NCBI GenBank assembly: GCA_965221445.1 | Contig: CBDCSF010000013.1 | Location: 1,612,001 to 1,676,000, forward strand | DNA: 64,000 nucleotides | Direction of reading: 5' to 3' | Source: MPNP01 sp965221445 | Lineage (GTDB): Bacteria; Pseudomonadota; Alphaproteobacteria; Rhodobacterales; Rhodobacteraceae | Part shown: piece by piece, positions 53,128 through 61,636 of the stretch | Position numbering within the stretch: the first letter of the stretch is position 1 | How the letters are laid out: each line of letters opens with the position of its first letter | Translations under genes and position numbers: made by a program | Notes under the pieces: generated by a model | The model's input: only the letters and a program-made list of their open reading frames with translations | Told to the model about the DNA's origin: nothing | Database searches by the model: none

Positions 53128-53218
53128 AGATGCGGTGCGGATTTGATCTGCGTCCGTTGCCTGCCTCGGCAGGATTCAGTTACGAAGGGGGGACATGTCG
53201 CCCCTTTCGTTTTTTTAG
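53128..53218 (+). ncRNA. Candidate structured small RNA
   Basis: No plus-strand gene precedes a strong plus-strand terminator here, which suggests an untranslated transcript. Upstream lies GGTATAAAT, which may be a -10 box. The following 90 bases fold into hairpins: GCGGA-loop-TCTGC at about 53137-53151, CCTGC-loop-GCAGG at about 53159-53172, and the terminator. The end sequence is T7. Transcript start and function are unknown. I compared it mentally with 4.5S RNA, tmRNA and tRNA and it fits none. Confidence 0.45.
53183..53218 (+). terminator. Rho-independent terminator, plus strand
   Basis: The arms ACGAAGGGGG and CCCCTTTCGT pair over 10 bases (one G-T pair) around ACATGTCG and are followed by seven T. 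There is no plus-strand coding gene for more than 8 kb upstream, so the terminator serves an unannotated transcript. Confidence 0.75.
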
Positions 53219-53415
53219 AACTCTACTTCATCCTCCTCGTTCAACCACTCTTTTACTTAATTATCTTAGGGGTTTATATATTTAAATATGCTTCATAATA
53301 AAAATGGGGTATACGCTTGAAGGATCCCAAAATACGCTTTCTGTTGTGGGATTACAGGTTTTCTGTGCCATAGAAAGACAAGTTAAAGGATTTGGTACTA
53401 CTCACTTTTTCCATA

Positions 53416-54735
53416 TTACAAGTGTCTAATTATCCTGTCTACATTGGCATCGGTATAGGCTTCCTCAACTCCCAAATGCCATAGTAAAACCCTATGAGAT
53501 CCGTATTCCAATCCATTACTCACCACTTCACTATGTGGTCTGTTATCACCATGATTTATAAACCTGGTCAACAAACAATGGGTCAGTTGCCAATACTTAA
53601 ATTCACGTCCTTGTAAAGCACCTGTATGACAGACAGTTTGGTCAGATTTATCAACAATGGCTATGCTTGGCCTTGGTCTACCAATGCCTGGATGATTTTT
53701 AGTTGCCCAGTCGGGCACTTCCAATCGGTTCTGAAGGGCACGGTTGACGTGCATATCTCCAAAGCCATACCCTATAACAAGAAAGGCGTCAGCTTCATAG
53801 GCATGTTTTGCCAAGGCTGCATAAAACGTATGATAAGGTTCGGGTAGGAGTTGCTCCAATTTAAAACCACCTGCCAGGTGGGTGGAAAAGGGAACACCCA
53901 TGGAATTGGAATCAGGTTCTATGTAATATAGTTTGTAGTCCTTGAAATCTGCATTCAGATCATCTTCCCATTCAATCAGCTCAGTTCTATATTTCATTTT
54001 CGGATGTTTCTTGATGTTATAATGAACACTTCCATGCAGATGATATATGAAATCCCATTCCTGGCGGTTTAGAACAGCTATGGGATCAAATAGTCTTACA
54101 TTAAAACATGGATGATCTTCTGTAAGGTCAAAACGGTCATCAAAGCCAGTAAAGGCCGACGGCCATGCCCTAGTGGCGATGTTATCATAGTTGAGAGTGT
54201 AAATACCAACTTCAAAATTACTTCTCAATGCTTCAAGAAACCTTGAAAAATCAGTCACACCCTTTTGGTTGTTCCCGCATTGAGTGCGCATGTAATTTGC
54301 CAATTCAGTTACCAAATACTTATATTGGGAATAAACCAAATTGCGGAGTTCCTTTCTTTTGTCATCGGTGGTTAAACAAAACTCAAGACCAAGTTTGTTT
54401 GTTACCAGACCAATACCAATTTCGTTAATCATGGGGTTACCATGAGCCTGTGGAGCCAGCCATTTTGCAAGAGATGTCAACCCGGCCAGCACAGATTCAA
54501 AGTTGCAATAGGAAGTTCCGTGGAAATTACTATTACGATAGTACTCACGAAAGATACCCCAGAGTGATTTATATGGGTTGAAAGCCGGCTTTTCTTCGCG
54601 GGATTCTTCCCATTCCCTTGACCAGATTAAAAACTTACCGTCAAGACATTCAACTGACGGCATACCATAGGGTACCGAACTTCCTGCACCGAGTACAACC
54701 AGTAACTTTTTCTTTCCATCCTGGCAATGATCCAT
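53416..54735 (-). CDS. SIR2-domain protein, probable antiviral defence
   Basis: A 439-residue protein with a SIR2-like NAD-binding fold: VVLGAGSS at 13-20, TLNYD at 180-184, HLHGS at 232-236 and IGYGFGD at 321-327. These match the group of stand-alone SIR2-like proteins found in defence systems, many of which drain NAD+ when a phage is sensed. Residue His234 and Asn182 are candidates for catalysis. It is 116 bases downstream of the restriction-modification gene on the same strand, so they may be co-transcribed. No sensor partner (Argonaute, TIR-like or tail-protein binder) is seen nearby; the C-terminal 90 residues could have this role. Confidence 0.84.
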   Translation of the reverse strand: MDHCQDGKKKLLVVLGAGSSVPYGMPSVECLDGKFLIWSREWEESREEKPAFNPYKSLWGIFREYYRNSNFHGTSYCNFESVLAGLTSLAKWLAPQAHGNPMINEIGIGLVTNKLGLEFCLTTDDKRKELRNLVYSQYKYLVTELANYMRTQCGNNQKGVTDFSRFLEALRSNFEVGIYTLNYDNIATRAWPSAFTGFDDRFDLTEDHPCFNVRLFDPIAVLNRQEWDFIYHLHGSVHYNIKKHPKMKYRTELIEWEDDLNADFKDYKLYYIEPDSNSMGVPFSTHLAGGFKLEQLLPEPYHTFYAALAKHAYEADAFLVIGYGFGDMHVNRALQNRLEVPDWATKNHPGIGRPRPSIAIVDKSDQTVCHTGALQGREFKYWQLTHCLLTRFINHGDNRPHSEVVSNGLEYGSHRVLLWHLGVEEAYTDANVDRIIRHL

Positions 54736-54851
54736 TTTTTGCCTATGTATTATCCGTTTAAATAATTTGCTTGGGGAATTGCATCATGGAATCTGCACTT
54801 ATTTTAAGAATATTCAAAACCAGATGTTTTTTCTTGCCGAAGGTTATTCCT

Positions 54852-57291
54852 TCAAGTAGCCAAAATTTCATTAAGGTCATCAATATCATGGTCTATCCCT
54901 TCAAATTGTTTGTTCTCTATTTCGGACATCTGTATAATCATTAAATCAGCCATTTTTTCAATATCAGGCACTTCTCTTTTGTGTTTTTTTTCTCCTTTCG
55001 TTTTACAGGGAACAAATACTTCCAATTCACTTAACTGGACTGGACGGCTATAGTCATATTTCCAGGAATTTCCCTGAGTTATAGCCTGGCACAGGAATAG
55101 TATGGCCATTGGATTCTTCAACAACTTTTCAACTGGTTCGACAACAATTACTGTACTGATTGCAGTAAATTTATACGGATGCCAAAAAGCCTGGCAGGGG
55201 CTGGTATTGTGTGTCTTGGAAATAGTAATACAATTTTCCAGAATATAATCAGAATGAATATCCTTCCAAGCTGTGATTCCGTTGTTTGTTGCTGTCGCGG
55301 AAACAACCGGTACCGCCCCTTCTTCACAATCTTTTAAGGTTTTAAGAGGAGCTTGCAGTTCAGTTTCAAAAAAAATCGACAAAGGAAAATGTTTAAGATT
55401 TACACCGTCATCTATCCTAGTTTTTAATTTGGTATTTTTTGTTTGAACCATGCGTTGGGCAGATAAGAGACCCAAGATTCTGGTGGTTGCATTAAAATTT
55501 CTTACTTCTCCATTAGGAAGATATGACTGTGGTGAAAGGTCAAAATTGTTTGCAAGATTTAGGGTGAAAACTCCCTGTTCCCTTGGAACAATTTCTTTAC
55601 ATAAGGGCTTCCCCAATAAAAACCGCCTTAACTCTTTTGTCATTTCATCAACATTATCTCCCAGATTATTTACTGAAAGCAATTTAGACCTTCTTGGACG
55701 ATGTTCATCGTCAAACAACACTCCCATAAATACCTTGTCATCATCTTCATGAGGACGATGTGTTTCCAATATCATACCATAAGTGCTTACATTAACAGGA
55801 TAAAACAGATTTTTGTCAAATCTGATAACGGCTTTGAGTGTATGTCGTTCCAGCAAATTTTTTCGCCATTTTGCAGCTTTGTCACCTCCACTGATTAAAC
55901 GTGTTGGTATTACTGCAAACAGTTTGCTCCCAGGACTTGTCTGCCTCAGAGCATAATCAACAAACTTGTCTTCACTAGCAGATTTTAGACTAAATGGTGG
56001 ATTCATCAATACTTTTGTGAAAGGTCGGTCAGCTGGTTTTGGTTTTTCCTGGGTAGGAAGGGTATGAAATACTTTCCCATTTTGAAACCAAAACTCATGA
56101 TCAAAACAATTCCCGTCCAAGATGTTTGATTTTCCGTCTCCCCTGAATAGCATGTTTACGAGGGCCAAGCCATAAACATCATCGCGCTGTTCTACACCGT
56201 AAAGACCTGTTTGTTTGAAGTTATCATAATCCTCCTGTGAGGGGGGGGGTGGAGAGATTTTTCCTTACATGATCCATCGCCGACACCAAAAAACCGCCAG
56301 TTCCACATGTTGGATCAAAAACCCGATCATGTGAATTTATGCCAAGGACATCTACGGCGAATTTGGTAATGTGGCGAGGTGTCAATACAATCCCCATTTC
56401 TTTTGCCCCGTTTGCATATTTGAGGAATGTTTCATAAAATTGACCAAGAATATCATCACCGCTATTGATCGCTGACCTAATGTTCATATCCCGAAGATGT
56501 TGCAAAACCTCAACCAAGGCCTGACGGTATTTTTTATGATTTTTGTCGGTAGCAGGAAGAGATAGTTTGACTGCCTCGGCATATTCTCCCTTACCATGCT
56601 TTTGCAACAAGTCCTGTATGTTGCCGTTTATCTCGCGCATGAGCTTTCGAGGCTCAGAATGAATACGTAAATTGCCATCCTGTATAATAGCTAACAGTAA
56701 CGCAGAAATTGTTTGGGCACGTTCCTTTACAGGTATTTCATTAGCATGAAAAGACTCATTTATCTGATGGGCTTTTTGGATTAGATTTTCTAAATCCATT
56801 TCAAAGAGTTCAATTTTACTATTATTATTCCTTATTATTTCCTGACACTGGTCATCGGAAAGAAAACCGGAAGATTCAAACCCATTTATTTCGACAGTTT
56901 TCCATTTATTACCATTCCAATACTTTGTATTAACTAAAATTGCATCGTCACTGGTGCCTGCTACTCCTGTCGTAAAACAAGCCCTTTTAGTGGTTTTCTT
57001 ATTATTTATCTGATCGGCGTAGTCCATCGCCTCCCGTGAGGCCTGTTCTATTTGTTTCGTCGATGCCTTTGCTTCGATTATCCAGTATTGAGCATCATTG
57101 CCATCTGGTACAAGGACAATAAATTCAGGCCTTCCTTCTAACGATTGTTTTAAAAACCGGTCCGACTTAACGAATTCTCCCTGGGTATATACTTGCCCCC
57201 CTCTTGAGGGATTCCTTGTGTTCCAGCCTAGATTCCTTAAAGATTTTTCTATCCATGGATACACTCGAAATTCACTGTCTGTCATAATCAC
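54852..57291 (-). pseudogene. Single-chain restriction-modification enzyme, split by a C9 tract (phase-OFF)
   Basis: Two frames form one gene. Part 1 (56224-57291) has a nuclease-like N terminus, RPEFIVLVPDGNDAQYWIIE followed by AKAS (E73-x-K75), and methylase motif I DPTCGTGGF at 326-334. Part 2 (54852 upward) begins in frame as EDYDNFKQTGLYGVEQRDDV, has motif IV VLMNPPF and ends with a target-recognition-like domain. Between them minus-strand C9 at 56241-56249 shifts the frame and the first frame stops at 56224. With eight or eleven C the gene reads through as 812 residues: nuclease, N6-adenine methylase and specificity in one protein (type IIG-like). A sequencing error in the tract cannot be excluded. 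Confidence 0.85.
56241..56249 (-). repeat. Homopolymer C9 tract (phase-variation switch)
   Basis: Nine G on the plus strand, nine C on the coding strand, inside a restriction-modification gene in an AT-rich genome. The codons before (AAT CTC TCC ACC) and after one-base loss (TCA CAG GAG GAT) continue the methylase. Slipped-strand mispairing in such tracts is the usual cause of phase variation. Confidence 0.85.
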
Positions 57292-57357
57292 TCACTGTTT
57301 GACAATAATTGAGACTGTTGCCTCGGTCTTTATTACAATACATTGCTAAGTTTATCA

Positions 57358-58485
57358 TCATCCTTTGGGTTCGGCAACGAGCTTGTCATAGGTCAGCCGC
57401 TTGCCAACCATCATCCTGACACTGACCGCCATGATGTCTATCGTATTGTTGGGACGAAGATTGTACCTGGTTACAAATTCATTCACATAGCGGTCCAGAT
57501 GCTTGCGACTGAAATGGTGAAAGGTGCCATGATACCCCCGTTTCAGTAACGACCAGAAGGATTCAATGCCGTTGGTATGGGCCATGCCCCGGACAAACTG
57601 GCTGATTGAATGGTTGACCGTGAGATGTTGATACGGCAAGCCCTGGTAGGAGCGGTGTTTATCTGAAACGACGGTGGATTCCCCGGCGACTTTATCCCTG
57701 ACAAACCCCTGCAGAGTGTCCTTGCTGGTGGTGGTAACAGCCTGGGCCCTGATGGTGTTGGTTTTGCGATCCTTGAGACCGACCACCGCCATCTTGCCGG
57801 CCACACCCCGGCCCATTTTCTTTTTGTCTTTGGCATGGCGGTTTTTCTCCTTGCCTCCCATATAGGTTTCATCAACCTCGACAACGCCGGTCATCGGCGC
57901 ATCAAGCTCGGCCAGCAGGGCATGATGATCATCAGGGTAGTCGTCCTCACCAACCGGTGGGTTGTGACCAGCATCAGAATCATCACTGTGTCCACCATCA
58001 TCAGAACCTGTCCTGTCACCGGGCTGGTCAGCCGGTTTTATATCCTTGCTGGCGGCGACCGGCACAAAGCTGTTCTGCCGCCAGGCCTCACGCAGGCGCT
58101 GGGCCAGAAACCAGGCTGATTTCTGGGTAATGTCCAGCTCGCGGTGAAGGCGCATGCTGGACACACCTTTGAGCGAGGTGGACCACAGATAGATGGCCAG
58201 GACCCATTTCTGCAATGGAATGGCCGAATGGGACATGACGGTACCGGTCCGTACACTGAAATTGGACCGGCAGTGGCCACAGTACCAGGGTGAACTCTTG
58301 CGCCGGGTGTATTTTTTCAACCGGCCCCGGGTTCCACATTTGGGACAGCATGTCGGGATACCCTTAGGTCCCCATCGCTGCTCTTCAAACCAGGCTTCGG
58401 CCGCCTGTTCGTCAGGAAACATGGCCATGAGGTCAATCAGGCTGAGACCTTCGCGAAAATACTTGCCGGGACCTTTTTGGGGCAT
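57358..58485 (-). CDS. IS1595-family transposase
   Basis: A complete 375-residue DDE/N-type transposase of the ISXO2/IS1595 group. It has an N-terminal zinc ribbon (CPKCGTRG ... WYCGHC), the catalytic region VVEVDETYMGGKEKNRHAKD, second Asp in TVVSDKHRSYQGL and the final HTNGIESFWSLLKRGYHGTF. A Gly/Asp-rich spacer of about 45 residues lies before the catalytic domain. The gene is visibly GC-richer than its neighbours. It sits between the restriction-modification gene and Fic in the defence island. I could not find convincing terminal inverted repeats by eye. Confidence 0.92.
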   Translation of the reverse strand: MPQKGPGKYFREGLSLIDLMAMFPDEQAAEAWFEEQRWGPKGIPTCCPKCGTRGRLKKYTRRKSSPWYCGHCRSNFSVRTGTVMSHSAIPLQKWVLAIYLWSTSLKGVSSMRLHRELDITQKSAWFLAQRLREAWRQNSFVPVAASKDIKPADQPGDRTGSDDGGHSDDSDAGHNPPVGEDDYPDDHHALLAELDAPMTGVVEVDETYMGGKEKNRHAKDKKKMGRGVAGKMAVVGLKDRKTNTIRAQAVTTTSKDTLQGFVRDKVAGESTVVSDKHRSYQGLPYQHLTVNHSISQFVRGMAHTNGIESFWSLLKRGYHGTFHHFSRKHLDRYVNEFVTRYNLRPNNTIDIMAVSVRMMVGKRLTYDKLVAEPKG

Positions 58486-59114
58486 GGGATATCTCCCTTT
58501 TATTGTTTTTTTGTGCTGGTTTTATATATAGGAATCTAGTGTGCAGATTCAAGTATGTAATCCCTTTATCTTACCCCTTCAAGATATAATCTCATTTATC
58601 TGGATAACATGAAGGTGAAATAATATCAGGTCCTTCTCAAAGGAATAACAATGAGGATATTTTCTATGTGTTCTCGACTAGAGATTCCCGTATCTGGCAG
58701 GTTGATCAAGAAAGTGGAGAAATCATTTACCAAGGTAACTGCAAATGGATCAGTTGGCCTACCAAATTATATTTGCTTTTGAATGAAATGAACCAATCGA
58801 ATGGACTCCCGGTGATTTCCTGGAACGGCTCCAGAAAGCCTCGCTGAACGGTATCATTCATCAGATTTTTGTAACTCCCGGAGGTTCAGGGTCAGGAACT
58901 CAATATGCCCAATTTTGGAACTGTTCTGTTGGCTGAAGGACAGTAACTTGACAATATGGAAAGGTAAATGATTGGCAGTTAACGCTTGGAGGATGGAGAT
59001 ATCATTCTGGTCATTGATGAACCGATCCACCTGTTCAGCTGGTTTGATCTCCCTGATGTGAGCAACACCAGTCCCTGAACCAGAATATCTTTAGTTGTCA
59101 GGGTGAATTTTCAG
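58486..59114. other. Gap between the transposase and Fic genes
   Basis: No complete gene. It contains a coding-like fragment at 58608-58847 (listed) and further short open pieces near 58860-59080 that I cannot identify. Probably a gene destroyed by insertion. Confidence 0.5.
58608..58847 (+). pseudogene. Coding-like fragment without a start
   Basis: A plus-strand frame, opened by TAA and closed by TGA, reads NNNEDIFYVFSTRDSRIWQV then DQESGEIIYQGNCKWISWPT. The composition is protein-like but there is no start codon with a ribosome site. I do not recognise it. It may be the 5' part of a gene interrupted by the IS1595 element. Confidence 0.35.
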
Positions 59115-59936
59115 TTATGGTCCCGAACGTCCTGGGTTAGGATTAGGACGGTTTGTTTCTGAAGACGGTGGCTGAGGTTCCAACCTGTCCTGAGGCCGAC
59201 AGGAATAGAGAAACTCCAGCATCCTGCTGCCGTTCCGTTCGGTAAAGAAATCTGTCATGAGTTCGTTGAATTCCAATGCTCGACGTGCCGGGATGGATAT
59301 GGCGTCCCAACCATGTGACATCAGTTCTCCATTCATCATGAACCGACCTGTCCTCTTGTTCCCATCAAAATAAAACTGCTGCAGGGCTGTAAACAGGAAA
59401 TAGACCATCCCCTGTTCGCAGGGGTGTTTGATTTCCCTTTTTATGTAATTCAGACCCTCAAGATACAATTTCTTCAGGTTGTCACCGCCCGGCTGGGTTT
59501 CTGGTGGTCGGTATTTCCCATCATGAGGGGCAACATGAGGAGTCATCTTGCCCTCCTGACCCTCCCCTCTGAAATGGCCCCATTCCCAGGCCTCTTCAAA
59601 AGCGATTAGGTGATGCAACCGGTCTGAAAAGGATTTTTCCAACCTGAATTCCTGCTTTTCCACCATGGAAAAAAGTGTTTTGGCAGCTGAAACAAGGTTC
59701 ATGACCTGGCGTTCATCTGCGAGCGGGTGACCGCTGACCGAAACACCATCCATGAGGTTTTTTACTTCAACATAGGTTAATGGATTCCCTTCCAGCTGAC
59801 TGGCATCATAAACAAACTCGGAAAGGGATTGGCGATAACGAAACAGGGCTCTCCGCGGAGAACCGGGTGGTTCGGGAGGTAGATTTTGCCCCTGCCAGTA
59901 AAACCCCAACCTGTCGTAGAATTCCCTTTCGGTCAT
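59115..59936 (-). CDS. Fic-domain protein lacking the motif histidine
   Basis: From the ATG at 59936 the protein has 273 residues; a TTG at 59984 is a weaker choice. The N-terminal helix region YDASQLEGNPLTYVEVKNLM contains an S-x-x-E-G-N element like the inhibitory motif of class II Fic proteins. The Fic core at about 195-210 is QQFYFDGNKRTGRF instead of HPF-x-DGN-x-R: DGNKR is kept but the catalytic His is Gln. AMP transfer is therefore doubtful. The end SHGWDAISIPARRALEFNEL agrees with a Fic subgroup. It could be a non-AMPylating toxin, a regulator or an effector. It lies in the defence island. Confidence 0.83.
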   Translation of the reverse strand: MTEREFYDRLGFYWQGQNLPPEPPGSPRRALFRYRQSLSEFVYDASQLEGNPLTYVEVKNLMDGVSVSGHPLADERQVMNLVSAAKTLFSMVEKQEFRLEKSFSDRLHHLIAFEEAWEWGHFRGEGQEGKMTPHVAPHDGKYRPPETQPGGDNLKKLYLEGLNYIKREIKHPCEQGMVYFLFTALQQFYFDGNKRTGRFMMNGELMSHGWDAISIPARRALEFNELMTDFFTERNGSRMLEFLYSCRPQDRLEPQPPSSETNRPNPNPGRSGP

Positions 59937-60355
59937 TGCTGTAGTTCCCGTTGGTATATTCTGATTTACATGAGTAGTGATCAATGGTCAGAATTTATAG
60001 TGGATCACCTGTCTTGTCTCATTGCAGTATAGTTGAGTGCAACTCGCCGGATGCACAACGTGCTTAAATTGGGTAAAGGACAAATGAGGATAAAAACCCG
60101 CAATACAACCCTCGCTGTCCCGGAAACCCTTAATATCCAGAGTTTCATCACTCCAATTTGTAGTCCTGATTACATCCTTATTAATTAAGCTGAGTATTGG
60201 TAAAATCAATTTGCTTTAGCACTAACAGAGCAAGTTTGGATTCAAACTATTGGAACTTGTCCAATTTCTTAATCACGTTCACCAAAGTCTTTAGACTGAT
60301 AAATTTATGGTTTATTACCTAAGCAAATTTCTATTGTAGCAGTACCCTAGGATTT
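59937..60355. other. Intergenic between Fic and TerB-like genes
   Basis: A 419-base AT-rich region with no gene that I can support. A strand-minus frame at 59988-60209 has unconvincing composition. The right border of the defence island may lie here. The Fic promoter should also be here. Confidence 0.45.
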
Positions 60356-60799
60356 CTATTGGTTGTTATAAATCTGAGCAACAAGTTTTATTTTATTGGC
60401 TGTTTCAGGATCGATCTGAAGTTCCTTTTCAAGTAGATTCAAAAAGCCAAACTCATCAAATTTAAAATGTTGATCGGATATTGTTACTACCTTAGCCAAC
60501 AAAAAAGCCAAATTATGGAGTTCAGGGGTGAGATTCTTCAATACCAGTTTTATATAAACCGAATAACCCCCTTCCACCTTGATTGTGCCGGAAAACAATT
60601 CCATTAAAGCTGGAATTCTCATCTCGTCATATCCAGAAAATACCGGAAGGTGTCTTACAAAAAAGTATATGTAATCAGATTCCCTTCCTGCTTCGGTTTT
60701 ATCTGAAATCATGGCACCCAACATTATACCAACCAGAGAATCCTGGACTGTAAGATGGGTTAATTCGATCTTTTCTTCAGGCATTTTATGTTCTTTCAT
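60356..60799 (-). CDS. TerB-like helical protein
   Basis: A 147-residue all-helical protein resembling the TerB family of alphaproteobacteria: LTVQDSLVGIMLGAMISDKT, HLPVFSGYDEMRIP, LHNLAFLLAKVVTISDQHFK and FDEFGFLNLLEKELQIDPET. The acidic residues that bind metal in TerB (D/E-x-D and later D-x-x-x-x-x-x-E) are partly present. It is called from pattern memory. It lies after the PhnD-like gene by 45 bases in the pil gene run, so a link to the pilus or a stress response is possible, but function is not known. Confidence 0.66.
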   Translation of the reverse strand: MKEHKMPEEKIELTHLTVQDSLVGIMLGAMISDKTEAGRESDYIYFFVRHLPVFSGYDEMRIPALMELFSGTIKVEGGYSVYIKLVLKNLTPELHNLAFLLAKVVTISDQHFKFDEFGFLNLLEKELQIDPETANKIKLVAQIYNNQ

Positions 60800-60844
60800 G
60801 AATATCCGTTCTATGATTTTAAATCTAATTGTTGCGTTTTAGTG

Positions 60845-61600
60845 TCAGACACTCCCTATGTTGTAATCAACCTCTAGATAGTCCCTCTTGCTCAACCTTA
60901 CCAAACCCTTGAAGGGTAGTAGATTCAGGATTTTTTCATCCATTATTTCGATGGTTTCCACAACAGAAAAATAAATTTCATCAACGAAATTCGCACAGGC
61001 AGTAATCAGGGGAAGCCCTGGCGTCGGAATGGTTGTATCAATAACCCTGAGTTCATCACTAAATTTGGCAAATCTATTGATGAGTTCCCACGAAAAAACA
61101 TCTATTGCTGATAAGGTAGCTGTACCACTGGCAACTGCTTGGGCTGAATACCAATGTCCACCGGTTTCTACACAATCCGCAAACTCAATATTCCTTGTTC
61201 GGGCGTAAATTTTTGGTGCTATCCAACCTGATTGGGAATATTGGTTATTAAAGGCCAAAATTTCACCCGATTTTGTTATCACTTCCTTGTCCTTTCTAAC
61301 CACTAGAACACTGTGATAATGGCCGGAAGGCATGTTATCGATCCCTAAATCCGGTGTACCAATCAGATGGACCTTTTCACTTAAAAATTTTCGGTAGGGA
61401 TAACCACATGTTTGCGAAACAAGCATATTCGTGCTGTTCCAGTGCTCCATATCGTTTTTCGGCCTGGTAAGACTTTTAGGAGCATTTATCCCTTTATCCT
61501 TCAATTTCCCACCAAGAACTTTCCAAAATTCATTGTTTGCTTCTCTTGTTTCAGGGTAATCATACATCGGGAAACTGGCTTCAAACTTATCCATCAGCAT
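60845..61600 (-). CDS. PhnD-type binding-fold protein without signal peptide
   Basis: A 251-residue protein like the phosphate/phosphonate periplasmic-binding group: ASFPMYDYPETREANNEFWK at the start, LVSQTCGYPY, YHSVLVVRKD, LAFNNQYSQSGWIAP, VETGGHWYSAQAVASGTATL and the core SAIDVFSWELI. Alphaproteobacteria carry such proteins as cytoplasmic or sensor-like orphans. No signal peptide and no ABC partners are visible. It is the third gene of a minus-strand unit PilQ-PilR-this-TerB, 36 bases after the PilR-like gene. A ligand-sensing role is a guess. Confidence 0.78.
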   Translation of the reverse strand: MLMDKFEASFPMYDYPETREANNEFWKVLGGKLKDKGINAPKSLTRPKNDMEHWNSTNMLVSQTCGYPYRKFLSEKVHLIGTPDLGIDNMPSGHYHSVLVVRKDKEVITKSGEILAFNNQYSQSGWIAPKIYARTRNIEFADCVETGGHWYSAQAVASGTATLSAIDVFSWELINRFAKFSDELRVIDTTIPTPGLPLITACANFVDEIYFSVVETIEIMDEKILNLLPFKGLVRLSKRDYLEVDYNIGSV

Positions 61601-61636
61601 TTGCTATCACTATGTTTACAATCAAAAGAGTAATCT

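Noticed and set aside
53100..53175. Possible tRNA 3' half (minus-strand sequence ending in CTGGTACCA)
   Set aside because: The bases before it do not form a T-arm with a seven-base loop and no acceptor partner or anticodon arm is found within 100 bases.
53266..53281. TTAGGGGTTTATATAT resembles TTAGGGGCTTATATAC at the left end of the TnpB element (24839-24854)
   Set aside because: Only 16 bases with two mismatches in AT-rich DNA and no further similarity on either side, so a second element end cannot be supported.
52923..53285. 120-codon plus-strand frame over the pilin start and the candidate small RNA
   Set aside because: It is antisense to the prepilin gene start, has no ribosome site and runs through clear hairpins and a terminator; composition is not protein-like.
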